64,000 nt of DNA from Isoetes taiwanensis. Taxonomy: Eukaryota; Streptophyta; Lycopodiopsida; Isoetales; Isoetaceae. The stretch is from contig JAJEKV010000032.1 of NCBI GenBank assembly GCA_021234155.1, positions 13,470,283 to 13,534,282 on the forward strand, written 5' to 3'. The position numbers were made by a program, and so were the translations under genes. Shown one piece after another: positions 24,134 to 35,060 of the stretch; the stretch's first letter is position 1; each line of letters opens with the position of its first letter. Below the pieces are notes generated by a model, which was not told the DNA's origin, ran no database searches, and saw nothing but the letters and a program-made list of their open reading frames with translations.

Positions 24134-24899
24134 CGAAACCAGTAAAAGCTCCTAGTAGAAGGGTTGGACCTTGAAGATGTTGCCGCAAGCTTTTCAATAA
24201 GAGAAGATAGTCTAGAACATGGTTTCTATCTAGTCTCAAGCTCTATGCCTAATACGTATTTTTTGAGATGGTTTATCTCTTGCCGTTTCTTCTTTCATCG
24301 TCCAATTTGGAGTTCTCCTAGAAAAATAGACAGAATATCCAGATTAGATTGACTAACATATCATGTTGATTCTTGTCCATCCTCTCCATTTCCTCTTTTT
24401 TTTTGTAGCCTTAAGCTGAATAAGCTGTCGTTGTGTAACTTGCTAACTGACCTGTACACCCAAAGATTATAGATGTAAATACATATAACAAATCACCAGA
24501 AACAATATGCCTAAGCTTTTCTGCAATCAGGATACCAGTCTTATTCTCAACACCATTCTCACTTACTTTCTATACTCTGTTAGATAATCAAACAATCTTT
24601 GTCCTGACAATCTGGTCAACTGAAAGACAAATCATATGCATCAAAAACAATCCCAAGGCGAAGAAATGAGTAACTATATCTGCTCGAAGGTAATAGAAAG
24701 TCACGCAAATATTTGGCAGCCCTTAACGTTTTTCCTATGGCATTAGTAATAGATGCCTATTTCTTTTGTGAACTGCACAGTAAAAAGTTCTCATGTTATT
24801 CAAACTGACTATGTGTTAATTTATTGCCATTTTTTATAGGTAAGGTTGCAAGAAGACCAGACAGATAAGGTCTTTCATTGTCGGGAAGTAGAAGCATAT

Positions 24900-25850
24900 C
24901 TCTGCTATATGTCTTTCATGTCTGGCCTCCAGCTTCTGTACGTGTAGTCATGGTATCTCTCAATTTCTTCCATTTTCCTTTTAATTTTCTTAACCTTTAC
25001 CAATCTCTGCTGCAACAAAATAAGATGTGATACATAAGTGAGAGCGGACATAAGACAAAATGTTACATTTAACACTTCCCTCTAATGCATGCCTCTCTGA
25101 CTTGGTTGAAGATAAAGTCACTCTCGAACTTAGAAATCCTTTGCCCCTTGTCTTGCTCATGAGAGTCCCGAACTTTTGCTTACCTTGAAATATGTTTCAG
25201 ATTCCTTTTCTTACATTTTTCTTTTCACAAGATATGCATGCTCCTGTTGAAGACTTTGCAGATTTTGTGGAAACAACGAGCTTTGTTTTGGCAACTGTTC
25301 TTCATAGTGTCGCCTGTAGATGATAACTCAGATTTCACCTGGCATCTAAGATGGTAAGCATGAAGATGTAATAATTTATTAATCAGTATGATAATTCACC
25401 AAGGCACCTTCTGCAGCTCCTTAGAAATTGTTTCCAGATATGGTTATCCTACGTGGGCAGGGCTATAAATCTACATATTTTACCTGATTTTTCTATTGCA
25501 AAATCTGTTTAAAAGTCTTGTAAGTCTTGCTTGCTTTTCTTCGAGCTGAATAACTGGCCTTGGCCTAAATAAGTGGAAAAATGGATGTTGCTCAACTTTT
25601 TTTCAAAGCTTCAGATGGAAACCAATGCACAAGCTTGTGAACATACCTCAGTTTTCTATTCCTCCTGCAGTTCCTTCTCTCAACAAGTTTCTGTTTTGAT
25701 ATGCAAAGCTCATGGCATTCCTGACAAGTACGGTTGACATCCGACCGTTCCCTTTCTTTCTTGTTCATTAATCTTCTCTTCCGATGCAATTTCAACAATT
25801 TGGCTTTCATTTCTGAAACATAAACCTCAATTAGACCATCTTGCAAAGTC
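24900..25850 (-). pseudogene. Coiled-coil gene fragment, duplicate B
   Basis: Direct duplicate of the 22.7-23.8 kb segment. Shared landmarks include GCAACAAAATAAGATGT (22,806 and 25,012), TGTTGAAGACTTTGCAGATT (23,147 and 25,244) and the Cys-cluster exon (23,740-23,630 and 25,745-25,660). The offset shrinks from about 2.2 to 2.0 kb because of indels. The minus-strand exon reads MNKKERERSDVNRTCQECHE and LCISKQKLVERRN. It carries indels and is not an intact gene. Confidence 0.55.
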
Positions 25851-25873
25851 TACCGTCCGACAGATGCATTGTC

Positions 25874-25911
25874 CATTGAGCCCATTGAGTCCATTGAGTC
25901 CATTGAGTCCT
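25874..25911. repeat. 10-bp tandem repeat
   Basis: CCATTGAGTC or a close variant is repeated about four times head to tail. Confidence 0.9.
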
Positions 25912-25999
25912 CATTTTGCTGCATTGCTGCATTGTTCTGCGGCGTTGTGCGACACAAGACATATGCTCATATCGTAAAGAGTGTTGCCAAATTGCATAG

Positions 26000-27460
26000 G
26001 TTAGAGTTTACTTACCACCATCTGCACCATAGGTTAGAGTCAAATGGCAAATGCTGAATAAATATCACCTGCTGTGAACTCTCGTCAGCTGATCTCTATT
26101 CAGCATTTGCCATTTCGGATATGGTTTTATGGAGAAAGTTGCCTCTATTTTCGGTTGATCTGAAGATTTGGTCCCTATTTGGCCATAGCTCCTGCGGAGT
26201 TGAGCTGGAGAAAGGTTTTGCACGTCCGAATATTGAAGAGAATATTGAAGAGAAAATGATCAACGGAATATTGAAGAGAATATTCTATAGGGCAAATGCC
26301 AAGCCGTCCATGGAAATTTAGATGTGTCGCCCAGATTCTACTAGCCGGAAGTTCTTACCTTGACGAATTGCAGAAGTCCACAATAGCATTGTTTATGAGT
26401 TTTGAGATTCCATTACATCCCGGCAATTTCTGATGTGGCGGCAATTATCACAGATTTTACTTTCGGGCAAGATCCCTTGGGAGTTTGATGGTACTTTGAT
26501 AAAAACCTGTCATCTCGATGTAGTTGTGTATTGCTGAAGAATTGACGGAATAGGAGTGGAATAGTGGCGTTGGAATTTAGGGTGGAAGATCTCGACTCGA
26601 ATGCTAATAAACGGCATTCAGTAGAATCGGGGCCTTAAATGTGTCCAATCCTGTATTCCACGAGTCAATGTACAAAAGACGCCTCCTGCTCCACCGCCTC
26701 GTATTGACAAGGATTTTGAGGCGTGCCCAACATTTTTAGCACCTTGGGCAGGCAAAGTGTGATAGCAACTGCGCCCAAGAAATAGAAATCAGGAAATTTT
26801 ATTGGCTGATGGCTTTTCCAAAACTTGGTCAGGCCCAGGTGTGATTTCACCCTAAGAAACTGTTGTGCTTTTCAAAAATTTGGCCAGGCTCAGGTGTGAT
26901 TTCACCCTAAGAACCTGTTGTGCTTACAAGAGCTCGAAGATTGGAACCCCTTGCCAAACGGCAGCACCATAGAGGCTAATCTACAAAGCAAAGCAGCAAA
27001 GAGATTCTATTATGTTCCAAAACTAACACCTTCAGAGTCACATAACAAGAGGCCCTAGATCTTCGATAAATAGAGCTTTGGAGCTGCACGGTACCTTAAA
27101 GCACTAGTTTTGCTAGTTGCACACACAAGGGGAGTTCACACTTCATTGGTGTACGAACCAACTGAGTGAAGGTAAGGAGGTTTTTAAAGGGGTATCTGCG
27201 TGCTATACCAGTGGAGAGAAATACATTATTTGCGATAGCATTGTACAAAAACGTGAGGGGTAAGTTGGCGGAAACGTTAACATTGTAAGCGTTATGAGGT
27301 ATTGCAAATAACAACTTCCTTGCTGATACGTGAATAAGTCAAACTCAGGTAAATTTAATGATACATATAGAGGATTTTATGGATAGTGTCTTACTTCATT
27401 TTGTGCAATTTTGTTTATGTTTCATAATTTTTCACATCTTCAATCCGATTTAATATGCGA
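26000..27460. other. Non-coding region with a 57-bp tandem duplication
   Basis: No gene recognised. At 26,813-26,926 a 57-bp unit is duplicated: TTTTCCAAAACTTGGTCAGG and TTTTCAAAAATTTGGCCAGG each continue into CAGGTGTGATTTCACCCTAA. AATATTGAAGAGAA words recur at 26,230-26,285. The rest is unremarkable. Confidence 0.5.
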
Positions 27461-27479
27461 GGGGTATAATATGCAATCA

Positions 27480-27960
27480 CTACATATATAATGCAACAAT
27501 TTAGGGCTCTCTAGTTAACACCCCTTATTCCTTAATCTACATCGTACGTAAAGTTCCTCGTTTGTGGGGTATGCAAGTACAAAATTTGCTATACTGTATA
27601 ACAAGATTCGCAGAATACTATAAGATTTCAAGCGGAATACTATATGGTGTTGATTTCGTACGTGCAAAATATAATTATGAGGGCTCTCGCTGCCCTACGT
27701 CACCCCCCGTGTGAATATGCACCCAAACCAAAGGGGGTTTAAGGGGGATTTTAATTTAAATGTGTTGGACCCAATGGTTGTGTTAATTAATGTCAATGGT
27801 AGTTATATATGTTAGTTGTTAATGTCAATAGTTGTTATGTGTTGGGGGATTTAATTTTTATATGTTGGATGTTAATGGTTTGTGTTGCAAAAATTTTTTT
27901 TTGGCCCCTTCGGGACCTTAGGGACGTCACCCCTCCCCCCCCGGGTGTGACAAAAATTTT
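27480..27960. mobile_element. Long-TIR MITE family, copy 1
   Basis: This stretch shares CCTCGTTTGTGGGGTATGCA, GGCTCTCGCTGCCCTACGT, CCCCCCGTGTGAATATGCAC, AAAGGGGGTTTAAGGGGGAT and GGCCCCTTCGGG with copies near 39.94-40.33 and 52.05-53.27 kb. The core is an inverted repeat beginning TATTCACACGGGGGGTTA. The 5' arm here is degenerate (GGGCTCTCTAGTTAACACCCC). It carries no transposase and would depend on an autonomous relative. The family affiliation is unknown because clean outer ends were not resolved. Confidence 0.7.
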
Positions 27961-28544
27961 AGAATTCAGACCAGAAAAACAAACTAGAATTCATTTGAGG
28001 CTTTCATCACCTGTAGCTTTTGAATTTCATCACAATAAAACAAATAGAACATAAGTAAAACTTACTATAAAGATAGAGCAGATTGATCCCATTATTTTGA
28101 AAGTCATAAAGTTTGCAACACCCATACACAAATATTTTTCAACTGGAATTTAACAGCAGCCTTTGGCCTCCATGGATTCTTGTGGTGAGAAACCAAAGTG
28201 GGAAACTTTTCTGCTTGTTAGCACAAGAAGCCTTGGAATTTGCTTAATAACTGCCTCAAAATCTAAAAATGCATGGTAATTTTTTGCAAGCTTCATTCGG
28301 AATGAGCCATAAAACAATATCCAATAGCGCAATCCTGTATTAATCAACTGGTAGGATTTGAAAGCCTACCAAACCCGGCCAAAAAATTGCTGTTTTAGCA
28401 TAGATAACTTAACCAAACATATCCATATCATACACTATCAAAAAGATCTCGGAGAGAGCTTTCCAACGCAATAAAAATCATCTGAAACAGAGCTTTGGAT
28501 CAAAAGTTATGATAAGAAATGTGTTGCCGGCGGGAAACTGCACT

Positions 28545-28704
28545 ACATGCGCCCTTCAAGCCCTTCATGCGCCCTTCATGTGCCCATTATGCACCACACA
28601 CACAAAAAGAGGGCTTTTGTTGTGAGCCATTTGTTGTTGACCATTATGCACCACACGCACAAAAAAAAAGGGCTTTTGTTGTGAGCCATTGGTTGTTGAC
28701 CATT
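28545..28704. repeat. 57-bp duplication with GCCCTTCATG short repeats
   Basis: GCCCTTCAAG and GCCCTTCATG repeat three times at 28,551-28,580. Then a 57-bp unit starting CATTATGCACCACAC is duplicated at 28,585 and 28,642 and contains GGGCTTTTGTTGTGAGCCAT. Confidence 0.85.
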
Positions 28705-28740
28705 GAAAAAAAAGACTAAAATCAATGGCTCAGAAATGGT

Positions 28741-28864
28741 GCACTCTAGATGTACGCATTAGTACATCCATTTGAATACATCACGAAATCATAGGAAAAC
28801 CTTAGTGAAAAGCGTACAAAAACACAAAGAAAACCCCCTGTTATTATGCTACATATTCATGCCA
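28741..28864. repeat. Third copy of the inverted-arm outer end
   Basis: About 120 bp matches the outer end of the 2.35-kb inverted duplication: ACTCTAGATGTACGCATTAG, ATACATCACGAAATCATA, and CCCCCTGTTATTATGCTACAT, compare 55,128-55,244. Homology stops right after GCTACATATT, the same point as in both long arms. This shared boundary suggests a defined repeat terminus. The copy is more diverged than the two arms are from each other. Confidence 0.75.
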
Positions 28865-28904
28865 AAAATACACAATAAATAGCCTTACTTAAATAGTCTA
28901 AATA

Positions 28905-29040
28905 AGTGGAAAAAGGGATGTTGCTCAACTTTTTTTCAAAGCTTCAGATGGAAATCAATGCACAAGCTTGTGAACATGCCTCGATTTTCTATTCCTCCTG
29001 CAGTTCCTTCTCTCTTCAAGTTTCTGTTTTGATATGCATC
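28905..29040. repeat. Partial copy of the coiled-coil gene fragment
   Basis: TCTAAATAAGTGGAAAAAGGG and GTTGCTCAACTTTTTTTCAA, followed by GATGGAAATCAATGCACAAG and TTTCTGTTTTGATATGCA, match 25,565-25,705 closely. Homology stops at GATATGCA. This places a truncated third homologous segment just ahead of the protease relic. Confidence 0.8.
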
Positions 29041-29062
29041 GTGTGTGTTTAGAACTAGAGAT

Positions 29063-30228
29063 GATAGAGCTTCGGCAGTCCCTGTCTATCTAAAGCCACA
29101 TACACATTTGGAAGTAGTGCTGAGTGGAACTGAAACTGTCGTGATTAGCTTCACTGACATCAAAATTTTGGAAGCTGATACACAGTGGTTCAATGATCAA
29201 TTGATCCTCCTCTTCTCAAGGTGATACTTTCATCTGATTTGTGATCATCAGGATTGTGCCATCATATGTATATGTTTGCAGATACATGGAATACTACTTG
29301 AAGCTCCAAGGAATGAGCCATCCCTTTCATTTTTTTTACCCTCTTTTTCACTTGACATTGTCCAAGGACACAAATAGTTACAAAACAATAAGAAAACATG
29401 TGAATCTGGATAAGTGCCAGTACATGTTTGTGCCTGCTTGTGATGGACATCATTGGACCTGTTTTCGTAAGCCGCGCGTGTCTCGTACAGAGATATAAAC
29501 CAGGGATATATCACTTTGATAGCATGGGCTTGCAATAGACATATTGAAAGGTTAGTGCTTGCTCATTGCATTTTGTTGTTGTCACACAATGACAACAAAC
29601 TTTGAATGCAGGTTCCTGGAATTACTTGGACACAATAATTTCAGCTTTACAACCTCAGATGTTGTGAAATTTCCAGAACACCTCTTCAAACTGATGGTCA
29701 TTCATGTGGCCCTGCTGTATGTTCGTTTATGCACAAATTTGTGAGGGGATACTTGAAAGGAGTGAATATATTGTTGCCTGATCTAGTCAAGGGGGATTCA
29801 CATAGTTTTAGTCGTACAAACCATGTGAGTGACCCGAAAAGGTTTGTTTTCCCCTTAAATCGTACATATACTTGTACATAGGGGTAGCTTTTTGGGGTTT
29901 TTACGGTGATTTTGGCAATGTATATGGCTGGAAAGGGGGTTTATGAAAAAATTCAAACACGTATACAAGGGGGTTTTTGCCGACCCCTTGCACGCAGGTG
30001 GCATACCCCTTATACAATAGGTGGATCCCCCGGGGATCTAGTAAGTTAACTCAAATGCAGCAGACAAACCAAACTCTGTTATTGACAAAGTGTGGTTAAC
30101 TGCAGGTTGTGGACATTTCAAACCAGGATCTAGTTGATGTTAGAGTGTTCATGCTTGAAATTTTAAGATTAGAAGCAACAAAAGCTGGAACTGAGAGGAA
30201 CATATGTATTGGGAAGTATGTAGGTGCA
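29063..30228 (+). pseudogene. Ulp1/C48 cysteine protease, multi-exon relic
   Basis: Ulp1-type proteases cleave SUMO or related modifiers in the nucleus, and plant transposons often carry them. Exon 1 (to about 29,220) ends LEADTQWFNDQLILLFS before a donor AG|GTGATA; WFND is the usual W-x-N-D block. Exon 2 starts after TTTGCAG at 29,282 and reads DKCQYMFVPACDGHHWTCF, giving the catalytic His. HFDSMG near 29,515 gives the Asp. Exon 3 starts after GCAG at 29,612 and, after a frame change, reads QTDGHSCGPAVCSFMHKF, giving Gln and the catalytic Cys (codon 29,705-29,707). A last piece, VVDISNQDLVDVRVFMLEIL, lies at about 30,108-30,228 after CTGCAG. The full triad is visible, but at least two frameshifts make it a pseudogene. 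It could be part of a mobile element or a host gene copy. Confidence 0.7.
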
Positions 30229-30321
30229 TGAGTCACCTCGTACTTTAAAATCACTGTATATCTTTCTTATGTACATGATTGTTACTGTAACCTCGATTCA
30301 TTTGAATAAAAATTCATATTC

Positions 30322-30326
30322 AATTA
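30322..30326. repeat. Target-site duplication of the copia element (left)
   Basis: AATTA immediately outside the TG of the left LTR. It is matched by AATTA at 36,695-36,699 outside the other end. Five bases is the normal size for Ty1/copia insertions. Confidence 0.85.
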
Positions 30327-30912
30327 TGAAGAAAATAGCCTAGATAAATTAATCGAGATCAACTTCAACCAAATTTAGAGCAAATTATAAACTTAAAATT
30401 GTCTAGACATTGCGTTTTATAACCTTTAACCTTTGAATGCTACAGTATATTTACTGTTCAAATGGGAATGATTCAAACACTGTAGCAACTAACCATTAAC
30501 CCCGACAACCCAAGCAGTTTATTCGATTCAACTGATCCGGAAATATCCTGAATGCACAACCCAAATACACTAGATCATTCTTCTTAGTTTATATCAATCG
30601 ATCTAGCATATGTGCCGGACCGATCTCAGGACTTCCTTGCCGATAGGCACTCTTATCCATTCGTTTCTAATTGGCACCATGCTATTCGTTATTGGCTCAC
30701 CTTTACAATTTTAGCATAACTGTCTATAATTGAACCATCAAATTATAGCCTGCTTTTCTCAACGTTTAAGTCCCCTTTCTACTTAGGTATTCAACCTTAG
30801 GTATTCAACCTTAGCTTCTTAGCTTTCTCTTTAGAGAACTTGATTCAAGATCATCCCTTAGATCATGTCTCCATACAATTTTCATACAATATTACATGAC
30901 CAAATTCTCACA
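30327..30912 (-). repeat. Copia 3' LTR, 586 bp
   Basis: In element orientation it starts TGTGAGAATTTGGTC and ends GGCTATTTTCTTCA, so it has TG...CA ends. The interior contains GTTGTCGGGGTTAATGGTTAG and CATTCAAAGGTTAAAGG, which reappear in the flipped LTR piece at 35,280-35,559. It supplies promoter and polyadenylation functions in the family. A TTAGGTATTCAACC word is duplicated here but single in the other LTR piece. Confidence 0.9.
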
Positions 30913-30925
30913 TATCCCCTTTTCA
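30913..30925 (-). other. Polypurine tract of the copia element
   Basis: Directly inside the 3' LTR the element strand reads GAAAAGGGGATA|TGTGAG. Such a purine run primes plus-strand DNA synthesis. Confidence 0.75.
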
Positions 30926-31687
30926 TGTAATATTCCCTGATTCACTGCACTGCATTGCATCTCTGAGCTTTTCAAATCTTCTAGTAGGCAGGGCCTTGGT
31001 TAAGATATCTGCTACCTGATCATCAGTATGTAGGTAAATCAATTGCACCAAGTTTTTGCTGACTAAATCCCTGATAAAATGAAGTTCCATTTCTATATGC
31101 TTTGTCCTTTCATGTAGGACAGGATTTTTAGTCATTGCTATACAACTAGAGCTGTCACAGAATAGAGCAGTAGGCAATTCCTGATGGCATCCTAATTCAT
31201 TCAACAATCTTCTTTCCCATACAATTTCCTTAGCAGTCAAGCGAGCTGAATTATATTCTGCTTCTGCACTAGATAATGCTATGTTACCTTGCTTTTTGCA
31301 TTTCTAGGAAACTGGAGCTCCTCCCAGCAATATTAGATATCCTGAAGTGGATTTTCTTTGATCTAAATCCCCTCCCCAATCAGCATCACAATATGCCTTG
31401 AGAATCATATCATTTGTATTATATTTTATTCCAAAATCGATTGTACCTTTTAGATACCTTAGTATTCTCTTAGCAGCAATCCAATGTGCTCTTCCTGGAT
31501 CATGATTATATCTGCTCAGTACATTTACAGCAAATCCAATATCAGGTCTCGTACAGTTTGCCACATAGGATAAACATCCTATCAGTGACATATAAGGCAC
31601 TCCTTCCATTTGCTTTCTTTCTTCATCATTTTGTGGACACATGTCCTTTGATATTTTAAACCCAGAGGTCATAGGAGTGACTGCCAC
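30923..31687 (-). CDS. Copia RNase H region (two frames)
   Basis: The frame at 31,687-31,304 contains LIGCLSYVANCTRPDIGFAV, then AYCDADWGGDLDQRKSTSGY, the RNase H start with its Asp. The frame at 31,240-30,923 contains TAKEIVWERRLLNELG with the Glu, CDSSSCIAMTKNPVLHERTK with a further Asp, and then the conserved HIEMELHFIRD and ADILTKALP ending. A stop at about 31,302 separates the two. RNase H removes the RNA template during reverse transcription. The domain is otherwise well kept. Confidence 0.85.
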
Positions 31688-32925
31688 ATTACATCTTTCA
31701 TACCAAATCTGTCAAGCATGTTTTGTATTTGTCCTTTTTGACTCAATGCTAAGATCTTGTTTTTCCTATCTCTGAATACTTCTATTCCCAAAAATCTTTT
31801 AAGCTCTCCAAGGTCAGACATCTTGAACCGTTTGTTTAACAAGCTTTTGCAGTGATCTAGCACCTTTTTTCCATTTGCTATCATGATATTATCGTCCACA
31901 TACAAGGCTATTATGCACCATTCTTCTCCAATCATATATTTATATAAATTTCCATCACACTTTAATTTCTGAAATCCTTGCTCATGAAGGTAGTTATTCA
32001 TGCACTTATACCATTCACGAGGAGATTGTTTTAAACCATATACAGCCCTCTTTAGCTTCCAGACTTTTCCTTCACCTATCTCAAATCCTGGAGCTTGTTT
32101 AAGATAAATTTCTTCTTCAAGCTTTGCATTCAGAAAAGCAGTGCTTACGTCCATATGATGTAATTCGAGATCTTGTGCATTTGCCATGCCTAATAAAATT
32201 CTCAAACTGTTCAATTTTACCAGAGGTGAGAATGTCTCATCAAAATCCTGTCCTTTCCTTTGAGTAAAGCCCTGTGCAACTAATCTTGCCTTAAATTTTC
32301 TGATTTTATCATCATTGCTTGGCTTTATTCTAAATATCCATTTGCTTCCTATTATAATTTTCCCTTCAGGTTTGTCAACAACTTCATAAGTCTCAGTTCT
32401 TTTGAAAGCTTCCATTTCCTCATGCATAGCTTCCAACCACAATTTTGAATCCTTACTATTTGCTGCCTCAAAGTAATTTTTTGGTACTGCAGTATTTTTC
32501 AAGAGCAAGACATCAAAAATGTTGTGAATTTCCACCTCATCAACATGAAGTCTTTTGCTGCCCTGTTCATTTCTTCCAAGCATCTCAAGCATTGATTTAT
32601 TTTCTTCTCTCAAAATCCGAGCCTCTGTTCTTCTGCCCCTTTTTTGAGGTCGCTCTATGGGAGTATCTTGTACCACATTAGAGTTATTTCCTGGCCCTGT
32701 GTCAGGTTGCCCATTATGAGCTTCAATGTCTTCTTCAGAGTCACTTGAATCATCCACAAAACTGATTTTGTCATTGTCTTTTTTAATTTCTTTTGGAATC
32801 TCCTTGATCTCATTTTTCTCCTCTTTTTCATTAACATCATAGGTATTAACCTTTGGAATTTTTCTGTAAAATTCTTCCTCATCAAAAATAACATCTCGGC
32901 TTACCAATATTTTCCTCTGAGCAGC
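31669..32925 (-). CDS. Copia reverse transcriptase
   Basis: The minus frame begins after the GC-rich insert with ILVSRDVIFDEEEFY, the block joining integrase to RT. It then reads KDSKLWLEAMHEEMEAFKRT, GSKWIFRIKPSNDD, ARLVAQGFTQRKGQDFDETF and DVSTAFLNAKLEEEIYLKQA, and ends with YVDDNIMI, the catalytic YVDD box. The order is canonical for copia RT. The frame shifts into the next one near 31,680. The domain makes cDNA in the cytoplasmic particle. Confidence 0.9.
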   Translation of the reverse strand, partial: AAQRKILVSRDVIFDEEEFYRKIPKVNTYDVNEKEEKNEIKEIPKEIKKDNDKISFVDDSSDSEEDIEAHNGQPDTGPGNNSNVVQDTPIERPQKRGRRTEARILREENKSMLEMLGRNEQGSKRLHVDEVEIHNIFDVLLLKNTAVPKNYFEAANSKDSKLWLEAMHEEMEAFKRTETYEVVDKPEGKIIIGSKWIFRIKPSNDDKIRKFKARLVAQGFTQRKGQDFDETFSPLVKLNSLRILLGMANAQDLELHHMDVSTAFLNAKLEEEIYLKQAPGFEIGEGKVWKLKRAVYGLKQSPREWYKCMNNYLHEQGFQKLKCDGNLYKYMIGEEWCIIALYVDDNIMIANGKKVLDHCKSLLNKRFKMSDLGELKRFLGIEVFRDRKNKILALSQKGQIQNMLDRFGMKDVMWQSLL

Positions 32926-33555
32926 TTCTCTTCTCGCGCCTGGCGCCTGGCGCCTGGCGCCTGCCTGAGGCGCTGCCTGAGGCCTGCCCGAGCAGATGCA
33001 GTGACGGATGGCGTTGGAGCAGTGGCAGTGAAGGATGGCGACCTTGTGTGTGCCTGAGTGGATGTCCGCCTGCGCGCATACCTGGGGGTGCTGGCGCCTT
33101 GGCGCAGGGCTGGAGGATAGGTGAGGAGGCACCTCCGATGGGCGACTTCCCTGAGCGGTTTTTCTGAGCGCCGCCTTCCCTGCGCGTCTGGGCGATTGGC
33201 GTTGGGGGCGTCTGTTTCCAGCACCCAGTTGTGAAGAGGTTACGGTTCGGAGCTGCTTGGTGAAGCCTTGTCTGCTGGAGGTATGAAGGTATGCTTGTTG
33301 CTTGTGCAACATCATGGATTTTTGGATCGGTGAGCAGCCATAGTCATCCTGGCAACGGTTTTTTCCCAGGTGGTTTTTAATCCGGGTCAGGATGGTTGTG
33401 TTCTAGCTCACGTTGTGCTTTGGTTTAAGGGCTTCGGCCCATGTTCTTGTTTGGACTTCGGTCCAGGACTTCGGTCCCTTATGTACTTGGTCCCATAACC
33501 CGATTGGGTTCCGTGGACGTTAAAAATTTTTCCTTCCTTCCTTCCTTCCTTTGAG
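32915..33555. other. GC-rich insertion inside copia pol
   Basis: Between the integrase C-terminal GYDSNSK block (near 33,560) and the RKILVSRDVIFDE block (near 32,900), where related elements have a short linker, there are about 640 bp of different composition. It contains GGCGCCT repeats at 32,937-32,965 and a CCTTCCTTCCTTCCTT run at 33,533-33,551. Part of it stays open in frame with RT and is rich in Arg, Pro and Ala. No target duplication was found. It may be a captured cDNA or a template-switch product. Confidence 0.6.
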
Positions 33556-35060
33556 TTGGAATCATATCCTACCAAGTAGGATATATATGCCCTATCATCC
33601 AATTTTTGCCTCAATTGTTCTGGAACATGCACATATGCAAGGCAGCCATAAGCCTTCAATTCATTGTAACATGGAACTTTTCCTGACCAAAACATTTGGT
33701 ATTCCACCATTAACACTTGATGTAGGTAGAATATTTTGGACCATCACTGCAGTCTTCAAAGCTTCATCCCAAATATAATTAGGTAAACCCGAAAATTTTA
33801 GCATAGATATTACAGCATTGAGTAAAGTCCTGTTCTTCCTTTCAGCTATGCCATTTTGTTGAGGAGAATATCTGCAAGTCAATTGTCTTCTGATTCCATG
33901 GTTAGCACAAAAAGCTTTGAATTCATATGACAAATACTCACCTCCTCTGTCAGATCTTATACACTTGATTCTCCTCCCTCTTTCTAGTTGAGCTTCTGCC
34001 ACAAACATTTTCAGAGCTTCATAAGCTTGATCCTTAGTTTTTAAAAGGTAACACTTAGCTCTTCTGCTGAAATCATCAATAAATGTCATAAAGTATCTAT
34101 GTCCTGTCAAACTTGTTACATTTAGAGGCCCGCACAGATCTGTATGAACAAGATCCAAGATTCCCTTTGCCCTTTTAAAGGTTCTCTTAAAAGGTAATCT
34201 TGCTTGTTTGCCAAGAATACATCCTCCACATAACAATCTTTCTCTTTGTTCTTTAACAGCAGATATGAATCCCTTCTTTGCAAGTACTTCAATATTTGCA
34301 AAATTTGTATGGCACAATCGAGTATGCCAAGTTTTCAAAGAAGTACATTCAACATTATTCACACTGATGGGTTTTTCATATTCAAGACCAAATAAGTTTC
34401 CAACCCTTTTGCCAATAAATTTAATTTCATTATTGAGAAAGATTTTACATTCAAGTCTTTCAAAGACCACCTTGTATCCAAGGTCTACTAATTGGCAAAT
34501 AGAAATCAGATTTCTTACAAGCCCTGGCACACAAAGTACTTCCCTAAGTTTAACAGCTCTACCATCTAGGTCAAACAATTCTAACACTCCTGAGTCTTCA
34601 ATCTTCTGCAAAGCACCATCTCCTAACTGCACGTGTCCATCTCCAACTCCTTTGCATTCTTTGAGTAGACTCGGATCACATGTTACTGTTTTTTCAGCTC
34701 CCGAATCTAGAATCATAAATTTGTTATGACCTTTGTTCAATTTATTTGAAATAGAAAGAATTTGATCAGAACTTACCTCTGTTGTTTCATCCCCTTCCTC
34801 ATCTTCACTTGAGTTGGTTTCAACCACATTCATTTCAAAGTTTCTTCCTTTAAAGCTGCCATCCTTTGATCTTGTGAAGTTAGCTTTATTGTTTGATTGC
34901 TTATCCTTTCCTCTTCCTTTCTCTGAAGTCCCCTTTGGACTGGGGCAACTTGCAGCTATATGGCCTTTGCCATTGCAATTAAAGCATCTAATGCTTTTTC
35001 CAACATTAGGGCAATCCGCCCTCAAATGTCCATATTTATTGCAACTGTAGCATGGTCCCT
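33408..35060 (-). CDS. Copia gag C-terminus, protease and integrase
   Basis: On the minus strand two zinc knuckles come first: CYSCNKYGHLRADC, then CFNCNGKGHIAASC (about 35,050-34,970). The protease motif MILDSGAEKTVTCD follows near 34,710. The integrase zinc finger reads WHTRLCH and CGGCILGKQARLPF. The integrase core gives VHTDLCGP, IRSDRGGEY and QQNGIAERKNRTL, supplying the D, D and E residues. After 33,661 the frame shifts and continues with GCLAYVHVPEQLRQ and LVGYDSNSK until the GC-rich insertion. Protease and integrase are otherwise complete. Confidence 0.9.

Noticed and set aside
34208-34729. Plus-strand frame of 173 codons opposite copia protease and integrase
   Set aside because: It is the antisense shadow of a well-supported pol frame.
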